Part shown: positions 10,725 to 18,838 of the stretch, in pieces
Layout: every line of letters begins with the position of its first letter
How positions within the stretch are numbered: position 1 is the first letter of the stretch
Source: Jatrophihabitans cynanchi
Lineage (GTDB): Bacteria; Actinomycetota; Actinomycetes; Mycobacteriales; Jatrophihabitantaceae
DNA length: 64,000 nt
Reading direction: 5' to 3'
NCBI RefSeq assembly: GCF_027247405.1
Contig: NZ_CP097463.1
Span: 2,356,001-2,420,000, forward strand
The notes under the pieces: generated by a model
What the model was told of the DNA's origin: nothing
The model's input: the letters and a program-made list of their open reading frames with translations, nothing else
The model's database searches: none
Position numbers and translations under genes: made by a program

Positions 10725-11453
10725 CTAGTGGCCGGTCGATCCGGCACCGGGTCCCGCGCCCGTCCGCAAGCTGCGGTTCGCCGCCTCGAGGTCCTCGGGC
10801 GTGTCCACCTCGACCGCGGACAGGTCGGAGATGTCCAGGGCGGCGAACCGCAGCGCGTCCCGCTCGATCGCCAGCTCGATGCCGCGCTCGAAGTAGTCCT
10901 GGTCGCCGACCTCGACCAACCGGGCGATCAGCGCCGCCTTGTCGGCCGCCGACACGTAGTTCAGCCCGACGGCCTCACCGAGTGCGGACGCCGTCGTCTT
11001 GGACAGCGCGTTGATCCAGCCGTCGGCATCGAGGGTGTACTTGACCTCCTCCTCGCCAACCGAGGCGGTGTTCACCGCGACGAAGGACCGGTCCCGCTCG
11101 ACCAGCGGCACCGCCCGTTCCAGCACGGCACGCTCGAACACGACGTCCCCGTTCATCCAGAGCACGCCGCCGTCATTCGTGGCGCGCAGCGCTCGCAGCA
11201 GGCTCTTGGACGTGTTCGTCTCGTCATACGCCTCGTTGTAGACGAAGATCTGCTCGGGGTTCGCCTCCAGGATCATCTCCAGCTTGAAGCCGACGACGAC
11301 GTACACCTGGGGGTTCGCGAAGACCGTGCCGAGGTGGTCCAGCTGGTGGGTGTGGATGGTGCGCCCGTCGCTCATCGGGGTCAACGGCTTGGGGTGCGGC
11401 CGGCCGAGCCTGGTGCCCCGGCCGGCGGCGAGGATCACCACCTGTTGTCTCAT
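10725..11453 (-). CDS. Sugar/alditol-phosphate nucleotidyltransferase (NTP_transferase family)
   Basis: A 242-residue enzyme with the nucleotidyltransferase signature VVILAAGRGTRLGRPHPKPL at residues 5-24, WMNGDVVFE as the metal-binding region near 100, and YFERGIELAIERD late in the chain, resembling LicC-type CTP:phosphocholine cytidylyltransferases and related phosphosugar nucleotidyltransferases. It likely makes an NDP- or CDP-activated donor. It is 39 bases downstream of the glycosyl/glycerophosphotransferase gene, so it probably supplies the precursor for that polymerase. The exact nucleotide and substrate cannot be decided. No strong ribosome-binding site is near the ATG; GGGGGA is about 12 bases upstream. 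Confidence 0.8.
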   Translation of the reverse strand: MRQQVVILAAGRGTRLGRPHPKPLTPMSDGRTIHTHQLDHLGTVFANPQVYVVVGFKLEMILEANPEQIFVYNEAYDETNTSKSLLRALRATNDGGVLWMNGDVVFERAVLERAVPLVERDRSFVAVNTASVGEEEVKYTLDADGWINALSKTTASALGEAVGLNYVSAADKAALIARLVEVGDQDYFERGIELAIERDALRFAALDISDLSAVEVDTPEDLEAANRSLRTGAGPGAGSTGH

Positions 11454-11492
11454 GCTGCGATCAGTCCCCCATCGGTCGTGCCGCTGCTCACG

Positions 11493-14069
11493 CTACTTGC
11501 GCCGCGCGGCCTGCGCGGAACTCTCCACCGCGGCGACGGTGCGCTCACAGCACCGGCCGTCCCGCTCGGGGAACGTTGCTGCGATGCGCTGCAGATACTC
11601 CGGCGCCGGGGCGCGCCGCGCGCCGGACACGGCGCCACGGACGGCCGCGACGGCCTGCTCGACACTGGCGCAGACAGGACCGAACCCGTCCCGCTCGTAG
11701 TCGTAGTAGCCGCGTCGCCCGACGTGGCCGCCACCCAGGACCCGATCCGCGTCGAACTGGAAGTAGACGACCGGGCGGTCCAGGTAAGCCGCGTTGAAGG
11801 CCATCGAGGAGTAGTCGGTCACCATGAGCGCGGCCTCGGCGATCAGGTGCTGCACGTCCCGGCCGGTGAACTCGAGCGGCTCGACGTGCGCCGGCAGGTC
11901 GATCAGCTGCAGCGCCGGTTGGATGTTCGGGTGCGGCAGGAACCCGATCCGCAACCCCTCGTCCGCAGCAAGCTGTCGCAACGACTCATCGCAGAGGAAG
12001 GCGCGCCACTGGTGGACGTACTCGGTCTGCAGGAAGTCAGGGTGGACGGTACGGCGGTGCGAGCCCGGTGCCTTCGCCTCGTTCAGCCATTCGCGCCAGG
12101 TCGGACACACCAGTACGTACTTGCGGTCGTCCGGCCGCACCGTCGCGCCGAGTTCGCGCAGTCGGTCGAAGCGTGGCAGGCCGGTCATCTTCACCTCCTT
12201 GGAGGTGAAGACGTACGGGGTGCGGTCGCCGGCGATCGACTCGTACTCGGCGGGCGTGCTCGTGACGAACACGTCGATGTCCTTGCTGTTCAGCCACCGC
12301 GAGATGTCGTCCTTGATCACGCCGTGCTGCAGGAAGGTGAACCGCCAGCCGGGCTCCCCCAATCGCACGACCTGGGCCGGCCGCGTGACGGGCGCGTCCA
12401 CCTGCGAGGAGAGCAGGTGCGCGCAATTGAGCATCAGCAGCCTGTACTGCAGCGACCCGTAAGCCACCAGCCGGCGCCCGAAGCCGTCGCGCTTGAGCCG
12501 GATCCAGTCCGGCGTGCCCTCCTGCAGGACGAACCACGCGTTGATGTCCGGACGGTGCTCACGCAGGTAGCGGAACAGGCGCTCGGCGTTGTCGTCGGCC
12601 TCGTGCAGGCGATCCATCAGCGCCCACGCGCCGCGGTACTTCAGCCGCACCGGGACCGACCGCGCCAGCCGGAGGGCGGCCCGGTCGGCCGCGGTCACCT
12701 CGTCGGCGGCTTGGGCCGCCTGCGCCTTCGCGTCGGCGGTCGGGTCGGCCATGCGACGCAGCTGCGCGGGCCGGGCGTCCAGCACCACCGGCACCGGCCA
12801 GTCATCCCGCAGCGGCGCGGGCGTTCCGTCCAGTTCGACCCGCAGGGTGCCGTCGGCCGGAACCCACGCGATGCGTTCGTAGAGCAGGGTGTGCTCGAAG
12901 TAGTCGCACGTCCGCACCTTCGCGTGCTCCGGGACGATCCGGAGCCCGCGCGAGTAGATGACCTCCTCCGGCGGCTCGCCTGCGAAGCGGTAGGCGATCC
13001 GCACCAGCTTCTGCGCGCGGTCGTACTCGTCCACGACCACGTACGGCGAGACCCAGCGGGTCCCGCTCAGTCCGTGCAGCAGGATGTCGCGCCACTCGGA
13101 CGGGAATCGCCGCAACGCGAAGCTTTCGATCGCTACCGGGTCGAGCAGGCCGGCGATCTCACCCAGCATCGCGAGGAACTGCTCGGCCACTTCGCCCTTG
13201 GCCGCGGTGGGGACACCCGCGACAGCGGCGTCCGAGCTGAAGTACCAGGACAGGTCGTAGAGGATCATGGTCTGCAGCCACTCGGGCATGTGATCGCGCC
13301 CGTCGCGTGCTCGATGCAGGATGTCGAGGTAGCCGTAGCGCGGTACGGCGAGATAGCGGTCGGGGTCCAGCAGGCTGTTCTGCAAGGTCGAGCTGCCGTC
13401 ACCGCGTTTGCGGTAGGTGTAGCGGGCCGAACGCAGGAACCCGACCAGCGGAGCACCGCAGGCCAGCAGGTAGCGCGCGCAGAAATAGCCGTCCTCGTAG
13501 ATCGGCCGGATCCGGCTGTCGAAGGTCAACCCCTCCCGCTCGATCACCTCGCGCCGGAAGAAGCCGGTGGCGACACTGTTGTGGAAGAAGCCCGGGGACC
13601 GGTCGAGGTCGACGAGTTGATCGCTCGTCATCATCCGGCGCATCGGGTGGTCCTCGGCGACGACGCCGGTCTTCTCGTAGAACATGATCCGGTTGGTAGC
13701 TACCAGTGCTACCCGCTCGTTCGCAGTCAGGAAGCGGTCGACGATCGACAGGTAGTCCGGGTCCAGCGTGTCGTCCGGGTCGGGGAACGTCACCCACTCG
13801 CCGTGCACGTGCTCGAGGGCGGTGTTGCGCGCCGCACCCTGGCCGGCGTTCGGCTGCGACAGCACGGTCACCAGGCCGGGACGGCGCGCCGCCCACTCCT
13901 GCAGTTCGGCCAGCGAGGCGTCCGTCGAACCGTCGTCGACCATGACGACCTCGACGCGCTCCAGGTCGAACGTCTGTCGGTCGATCGAGGCGATGAACTC
14001 GGGCAGGAAGCGCTGCACGTTGTGTACCGCGGAGACGATCGAGAACCGTGGCCCGGCCGCGGCAGGCAA
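11493..14069 (-). CDS. Bifunctional GT2 glycosyltransferase / CDP-glycerol glycerophosphotransferase-type polymerase
   Basis: An 858-residue two-domain protein. Residues about 10-230 are a GT-A glycosyltransferase family 2 domain (FSIVSAVHNVQRFLPEFI, VVMVDDGSTDAS, FPDPDDTLDPDY). The C-terminal half is a TagF-like Glyphos_transf domain with FLQHGVIKDDISRW, GLPRFDRL and MVTDYSSMAFNAAYLDRPVV. Such proteins build poly(alditol phosphate) chains of teichoic-acid type. The TTG start is inferred: the frame is open further upstream, but that part overlaps the Stealth gene and looks random; TTG lies one base after the Stealth stop, with GAAGG nine bases before it. It acts at the inner membrane face with its neighbours. 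Substrates are not determined. Confidence 0.88.
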   Translation of the reverse strand: MPAAAGPRFSIVSAVHNVQRFLPEFIASIDRQTFDLERVEVVMVDDGSTDASLAELQEWAARRPGLVTVLSQPNAGQGAARNTALEHVHGEWVTFPDPDDTLDPDYLSIVDRFLTANERVALVATNRIMFYEKTGVVAEDHPMRRMMTSDQLVDLDRSPGFFHNSVATGFFRREVIEREGLTFDSRIRPIYEDGYFCARYLLACGAPLVGFLRSARYTYRKRGDGSSTLQNSLLDPDRYLAVPRYGYLDILHRARDGRDHMPEWLQTMILYDLSWYFSSDAAVAGVPTAAKGEVAEQFLAMLGEIAGLLDPVAIESFALRRFPSEWRDILLHGLSGTRWVSPYVVVDEYDRAQKLVRIAYRFAGEPPEEVIYSRGLRIVPEHAKVRTCDYFEHTLLYERIAWVPADGTLRVELDGTPAPLRDDWPVPVVLDARPAQLRRMADPTADAKAQAAQAADEVTAADRAALRLARSVPVRLKYRGAWALMDRLHEADDNAERLFRYLREHRPDINAWFVLQEGTPDWIRLKRDGFGRRLVAYGSLQYRLLMLNCAHLLSSQVDAPVTRPAQVVRLGEPGWRFTFLQHGVIKDDISRWLNSKDIDVFVTSTPAEYESIAGDRTPYVFTSKEVKMTGLPRFDRLRELGATVRPDDRKYVLVCPTWREWLNEAKAPGSHRRTVHPDFLQTEYVHQWRAFLCDESLRQLAADEGLRIGFLPHPNIQPALQLIDLPAHVEPLEFTGRDVQHLIAEAALMVTDYSSMAFNAAYLDRPVVYFQFDADRVLGGGHVGRRGYYDYERDGFGPVCASVEQAVAAVRGAVSGARRAPAPEYLQRIAATFPERDGRCCERTVAAVESSAQAARRK

Positions 14070-14070
14070 T

Positions 14071-15765
14071 CTAGCTCGCCTTCTCGAACGGGCTCGGCAG
14101 CGGGAAGTACCGCGGCAGGAAGTCGGCCAGGATGCGCTTCTGCGACTGCACGTCCGACTCCGCCGTCTCATGGTCGTTCAGGCAGAACACGTCGTAGTCG
14201 CGAGTACGCAGCAGGTTCGTCAACCGCCGTTCGGTGTCCGGGCGGGCGATGTCCTGGTAGGCGTACCTGATCCGTCCCGGCACGGCCCGGCCGAGGTTGT
14301 ACGCGTAGTAGTGGTGCAGCGCTGAGGTGATCGAGTAGTCGTCCGGATGGCGGAAGCGGGAGCGCGCCACCTGCGCGAACAGCTCGGGGTACTGCTTTTC
14401 CATCTCTTCCAGGACGGTCCGCTGCTGCGCGATCGGGGTGTGCTTGAACTTGTGCGTCACGGTCACCCCGAAGCGCTCCTCGATCAGCGCCCGGTTGCGC
14501 TTGGCGGCACTCATCACCGGCAGGTCGCGGCTGCTCGGCGGGTCGATGTCCAGCGTGCCCTTGGACAGGAAGAAGTACGACAGGCCGTTCGCCTCGAAGA
14601 ACAGCTCGGGCTGCACGAGGCGGCCGAAGAAGACGTCGTCGTTCAGGTACAGGTAGCGGTCGGACAGATTCTCGATGTGGTGCAGTTGCGACTCGATCGC
14701 GTGCGAGTTGAACACCGGCAGCACGCTCGGGTCGCTGAAGATCTGCTTGTGGTCGACCACCTGGATCTTGGGGTGACTGGTGTCCAGCCACGGCGGCACC
14801 TGCTGATCGGTGACCAGGTAGATCCGCCGGACCCAGTTCGCGTACATGGCGACCGAGCGCAGCGAGTAGCGCAGTTCGTCCCGGGACGCGAACCGTGATG
14901 GGTGGACCGCGGTGCGGTTGAGCTCAGCCGCCTCCTCGGGCGAGGAGACCGCTGCCTTGCGGGCGCGCCACGCCGGATCGTCTCCGTCCACCCAGGTGTA
15001 GACGACATCGATCGGTTCGCGGACCTGGAACACCGACGGTTTGCCCGCGGCGGCCGGCCAGTGCGCCGGCGAATGCACGGCTTCCTCCCAGGCGCCCGGA
15101 CTGAGATAGCCGGTGACGGCGTTGTCCTCGTCCGACGCGATCCGGGTACCCGGTTCGAACATGCCACCGTCCACCCGCGGCTCGTCTTCGCGGGTGACCG
15201 TCCGCCAGAAGTCGAGCGGGATGCCGGTTCCGGCATCGTTCACCACCGTTCCGTCCGGCGCGGCGACCTGGCGGAACAGGATGCAGTGGGCGCTCGAGTC
15301 CAGCTCGGCCCGGCCGGCCGGTTCGCACAGCGGCATGCCCACGCCGGCCCAGCCGCGAGCCGGGCTCACCGGCGGCGCCACCGCCCATCCGGGGCCCGCG
15401 AGGCCGGCAACCAGGGCCGCCGTGGCCCGCGGGCGATCCTCCTCGGCGACCGCGATCTGTACGGGCGACTCGTGCGTGGCAGGCAGTACCACGTAGGCCA
15501 CACCCGCGCCGTCGAGGGCCACCCCGATCGCGCGCGCCGTGTCGCGGCGGTGCTGGTGTGCGTCGTACTCGTGCACGACGTGCGGGATCAGGTGGCGGCC
15601 GGCCCAGTGCATCCCGTTTGCCTGGCGGCCGGACAAGCTACGCAGCCGTGCGGCGGTGCTCACCTGCCAGCCGAGCTCGCCGTTGCGGAACCGTACGAGC
15701 CGCAGCAGGGTCGACTCGGGTAGTCGCGCCGTCACCTGCTGCTTCAGCCCGCCGAACATGCCCAC
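14071..15765 (-). CDS. Stealth-family capsular polysaccharide phosphotransferase
   Basis: A 564-residue protein with the four conserved Stealth regions: CR1 IDVVYTWVDGDDPAW (about 252-266), CR2 from RDELRYSLRSVAMYANWV to YLYLNDDVFFGR (about 296-380), CR3 around VTHKFKHTPIAQQ, and CR4 RFRHPDDYSITSALHHYYAY. Stealth proteins transfer sugar-1-phosphate to make phosphodiester-linked glycans, like LcbA/SacB and GlcNAc-1-phosphotransferase. The first 250 residues are a less conserved N-terminal domain. It is the first gene of the minus-strand glycopolymer operon, followed one base later by the polymerase, and divergent from the sulfotransferase-like gene. Confidence 0.92.
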   Translation of the reverse strand: MGMFGGLKQQVTARLPESTLLRLVRFRNGELGWQVSTAARLRSLSGRQANGMHWAGRHLIPHVVHEYDAHQHRRDTARAIGVALDGAGVAYVVLPATHESPVQIAVAEEDRPRATAALVAGLAGPGWAVAPPVSPARGWAGVGMPLCEPAGRAELDSSAHCILFRQVAAPDGTVVNDAGTGIPLDFWRTVTREDEPRVDGGMFEPGTRIASDEDNAVTGYLSPGAWEEAVHSPAHWPAAAGKPSVFQVREPIDVVYTWVDGDDPAWRARKAAVSSPEEAAELNRTAVHPSRFASRDELRYSLRSVAMYANWVRRIYLVTDQQVPPWLDTSHPKIQVVDHKQIFSDPSVLPVFNSHAIESQLHHIENLSDRYLYLNDDVFFGRLVQPELFFEANGLSYFFLSKGTLDIDPPSSRDLPVMSAAKRNRALIEERFGVTVTHKFKHTPIAQQRTVLEEMEKQYPELFAQVARSRFRHPDDYSITSALHHYYAYNLGRAVPGRIRYAYQDIARPDTERRLTNLLRTRDYDVFCLNDHETAESDVQSQKRILADFLPRYFPLPSPFEKAS

Positions 15766-15919
15766 CTCGCCCTGTAGCTCCTCCGGTAGCGTGACCGTGT
15801 CCGTGTCACGTATCGAACGTTTACCGTACTTCAGCCGCGCGCTCGCGCTGCCGCGAGTGCTTGCTGACAGACGACCGGGGTCGCGCCCCCGGCAGTTGAG
15901 AGGTCAGGGGAGTCTTCCG

Positions 15920-17260
15920 GTGAGTGTTCCGCCACCGAACCCGGGCAAAGACCACATTGTCATCGTCGGGGCGAGCAAGACGGGAACGACCGGCCTGTAC
16001 GCCTCCGTCAAGGCAGCACTGGTTGCCGCCGGGATCGCTGCGCGCACGATGTTCGAGCCGCGCCACGCGTTCCGCGTCGACAACATCTTCCGGCTGGCGC
16101 CCGGTCAACCGGTCCTGGTCAAGCGCACCCTCGACGGACTCGAGGGCGCCGTGCCGGATCCGCTCGCCTTCGACCGCCGGATCATCACCGTCCGCGACCC
16201 GCGCGACGTGCTGGTCAGCACCCTGTTGTTCCGGCCCCTCACCAAGCGGGCGCTCGAGCGAGTGGGTGAGGCAGAGGTCGAGCAGTTCATCGCAGCCCTC
16301 GAGCAGAAGGAGGCCGACCCCGCCTCGATCTCGGTGCGCGAGCTGTTCGAGCTGACCGAGACGCTCGGGATCGGCGGGCCGCCGTACAAGCAGATGATGT
16401 GGGACCTGACCGCGCAGCAGGGGCTGATGCGGGAGCAGGAATTCCACCCCGTTCGCTACGAGCGGTTCATCGCCGGCGACCTGGCCGACCTTGCCGACTA
16501 TCTCGGCGTCGCCGTCACGACGGTGTCGAACACCGAGTCGGCGATGTTCGGACACATCGTGCGTTCGAAGTCCTCCGGAGCCTTCCGGCAGTGGTTCCGT
16601 CCGGACGACCTGACCTACTACAACGACCTGTTCCGGACCCACTTGACCGAGCTCGGCTATCCGTTGGACGTCGAACTGGAGACCGGCGTGAGGATTGATC
16701 CGGCCGAGTCCAGCGAGTACATCCGCACCCATTTCGCCGAACGCCGGGGCAAGCTGGCCACGGTCGAACGAGTCGCCCGGAGCGCCTGGTCGCCCACGGA
16801 CGTCACCACGCTCGAGGATCTGCAGAACCTGATGAGCTTCGCAGCGGACGGTGACGGCGAGGCCTGCGTGCGGGTCGCCAAGGTCGCGTTGAGCGGGCAC
16901 CTCCGTGAACGGGACGAGGCGATGGCCTTGCGGTGGGCACGAGCCGCGGCGCAGCTCGGGGTCGGCTCGGGCGTGCGGCTGACGATCTCGCTACTCACCG
17001 AGTCCGGGAGTACCGATCCGGCGGTGCATCGCGAACTTCGCGCCTGGATCAGCGAGCTGCGCCTGCGCGATCCCAAGCCGAACGACCAGGACTTGACCTC
17101 GCGGCTGCGCCGCGCTGAGGCAGAGCTGAAGCAGATCAAGCGCTCGGGCGGCTACCGGGTCGGCGCCCAGCTGGCCGCCGTGGCGCGCGACCCGCGCCAC
17201 CGGGCCGCGCCGGCGGTCAAGGAGTTGGCACGCATCTGGCGCGGACGGCACCGGCGGTGA
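15920..17260 (+). CDS. Sulfotransferase-like protein with C-terminal helical extension
   Basis: A 446-residue protein. The 5'-phosphosulfate-binding loop VGASKTGTTGLYASV is at about residues 14-28 and the 3'-phosphate-binding motif VRDPRDVLVS near 92-101, so the first roughly 270 residues have the PAPS-dependent sulfotransferase fold. The remainder contains a Sel1/TPR-like stretch (ALRWARAAAQLGVGSGVRL) and a charged coiled coil near the C-terminus. The GTG start is fixed by AGGGGAG eight bases upstream; the open frame upstream is not coding-like. It is divergent from Stealth by 154 bases and followed by the LCP gene, so it likely sulfates or recognises the surface glycan. The acceptor is unknown. 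Confidence 0.75.
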   Translation: MSVPPPNPGKDHIVIVGASKTGTTGLYASVKAALVAAGIAARTMFEPRHAFRVDNIFRLAPGQPVLVKRTLDGLEGAVPDPLAFDRRIITVRDPRDVLVSTLLFRPLTKRALERVGEAEVEQFIAALEQKEADPASISVRELFELTETLGIGGPPYKQMMWDLTAQQGLMREQEFHPVRYERFIAGDLADLADYLGVAVTTVSNTESAMFGHIVRSKSSGAFRQWFRPDDLTYYNDLFRTHLTELGYPLDVELETGVRIDPAESSEYIRTHFAERRGKLATVERVARSAWSPTDVTTLEDLQNLMSFAADGDGEACVRVAKVALSGHLRERDEAMALRWARAAAQLGVGSGVRLTISLLTESGSTDPAVHRELRAWISELRLRDPKPNDQDLTSRLRRAEAELKQIKRSGGYRVGAQLAAVARDPRHRAAPAVKELARIWRGRHRR

Positions 17261-17324
17261 CGGTGCCCGGCTGTCGGTGAGTTGCTCAGCAATTCCCCCT
17301 GTCGCGCGCGGGTAACCTGCGCTG

Positions 17325-18830
17325 GTGCCTCACCGGTCACCCTCCGAGCCCGACAACGCCCACCTGCCGAGCCATGCGTCGGACGAGGTGGGCGGCGGAC
17401 GGCACCGCGGTATGGCACGGGACAGCGGCGCGTGGGTTGCCGGACGCATGGGCGCCAAGGTGCTGGGCGCGTTGCTGTCCGTCGCGCTGCTGCTCGGCTT
17501 CGGCTACGGCTGGTGGAACTACCGAAATCTGAACCAGAACCTGCACGTCATCCCGATCAGCAAGCCGACGCCGGCCGGCCACAAGGACATCGACGGCAAG
17601 GACCAGAACATCCTCGTCGTGGGCAACGACGACCGCTCGAACATGACCGACGCCGAGGTGCGCCAGCTCAAGGTGGGCCGCGACGGTGGGAGCCTGGCGA
17701 CCGACACGATGATGATCGTGCACGTCCCCGCGAACGGGAAGAACGCCGCGCTGATCTCGCTGCCGCGCGATGCGTACGTGGCGATCCCCGGCCACGGGAT
17801 GAACAAGCTCAACTCGGCCTACGCCACCGGCTACACGAACACGTCCGGGAGCTCGGACCAGAAGCGCGGGGCGGGTGCGACGCTGCTGATGCAGACCGTC
17901 ACCAACCTGACCGGTCTGACGCTCGACAACTTCGTGCAGGTCGACCTGCTGGGGTTCGTGCGGATCAGCAACGCGATCCACGGGGTCACGGTGAACCTGT
18001 GCAACGCGGTCGACGACACCGTCGCCCACAACCGCGCCATCGGTAGCGACGGCGGCTCCGGCCTGGTGCTGTCGGCGGGCAAGCACGAGATCAGCGGGGT
18101 CACCGCCCTGGAGTTCGTGCGGCAGCGGCACGGCCTGCCCAACGGAGACCTCGACCGTGCCGCGCGGCAGCGGTACTTCCTGACCGCTGCGTTCCGCAAG
18201 ATCGCCTCGGCCGGCACGCTGCTCAACCCGGGACGGCTGAACGGCCTGATCAGCGCGGTGACCAAGTCGCTGTACGTCGGCCCGGGGTTCAACGTCCTCA
18301 ACTTCGCCCAGCAGATCAGCGGGTTGAACGCGAACAACATCAAGGGCCAGACGATCCCGTTCGTGCGCTTCGACACCACGGACGTGGGCAGTGTCGAGAT
18401 CGTCGACCCGGCGCAGGTCAAGCAGTTCGTCAAGAACCTGCTCGGGTCCGGCCAGGACGTGCTCGGTCCGGTCCAGGCCGCCGATCCGGCCTCGGTGACC
18501 GTCGCGGTGCTCAACGGTGGCAAGACGAACGGGGCGGCGCAGACGAACGCCGCACGGCTGCAGGCCTACGGCTTCCACGCCACGTACTCCACGCAGGGCA
18601 CCACGCTGGACGCGACGACGATCCGCTACGCCGACGGCATGCAGGCGCAGGCCAAAGCGCTGGCGGCCTACCTGCCCAAGACGGTGGTGTTCGAGAAGAG
18701 CGCCGTCACCCAGCTGACGCTGGTGCTCGGAGCCGACGGGCTCGCTGTCAGGGCCAAGGCATCCGGCTCCACCACACCGTCGAAGGCGACCAAGGCGCCC
18801 AAGCCGATCGACGCCGGCTGCATCAACTAG
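17325..18830 (+). CDS. LytR-CpsA-Psr (LCP) family glycopolymer transferase
   Basis: A 501-residue membrane-anchored enzyme. One transmembrane helix (about residues 45-66) follows a cytoplasmic N-terminus; the LCP domain contains DTMMIVHVP, ISLPRDAYVAIPGHG, KLNSAYATG and LEFVRQRHGLPNGDLDRAARQ, with the arginines that bind the polyprenyl-pyrophosphate substrate. A C-terminal LytR_C domain begins with SVTVAVLNGGKTNGAAQ near 388. LCP proteins attach teichoic acids, arabinogalactan or capsule to peptidoglycan, which fits the preceding gene cluster. TAACCT at 17312-17317 lies seven bases before the GTG with no Shine-Dalgarno sequence, suggesting a leaderless transcript separate from the upstream gene. 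Confidence 0.93.
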   Translation: MPHRSPSEPDNAHLPSHASDEVGGGRHRGMARDSGAWVAGRMGAKVLGALLSVALLLGFGYGWWNYRNLNQNLHVIPISKPTPAGHKDIDGKDQNILVVGNDDRSNMTDAEVRQLKVGRDGGSLATDTMMIVHVPANGKNAALISLPRDAYVAIPGHGMNKLNSAYATGYTNTSGSSDQKRGAGATLLMQTVTNLTGLTLDNFVQVDLLGFVRISNAIHGVTVNLCNAVDDTVAHNRAIGSDGGSGLVLSAGKHEISGVTALEFVRQRHGLPNGDLDRAARQRYFLTAAFRKIASAGTLLNPGRLNGLISAVTKSLYVGPGFNVLNFAQQISGLNANNIKGQTIPFVRFDTTDVGSVEIVDPAQVKQFVKNLLGSGQDVLGPVQAADPASVTVAVLNGGKTNGAAQTNAARLQAYGFHATYSTQGTTLDATTIRYADGMQAQAKALAAYLPKTVVFEKSAVTQLTLVLGADGLAVRAKASGSTTPSKATKAPKPIDAGCIN

Positions 18831-18838
18831 TACCCGGC

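Noticed and set aside
14070-14171. N-terminal extension of the GT2/CDP-glycerol polymerase
   Set aside because: These 34 codons overlap the Stealth C-terminus and are Arg/Ser-rich without pattern; the TTG at 14069 has a good ribosome-binding site.
10728-14270. Very long plus-strand open frame antisense to the glycopolymer genes
   Set aside because: Its composition is biased (Arg/Val/Gln/His/Asp), no domain is recognisable and it is a mirror of coding sequence with recognisable Stealth and CDP-glycerol motifs. This is a usual artefact of very high G+C.
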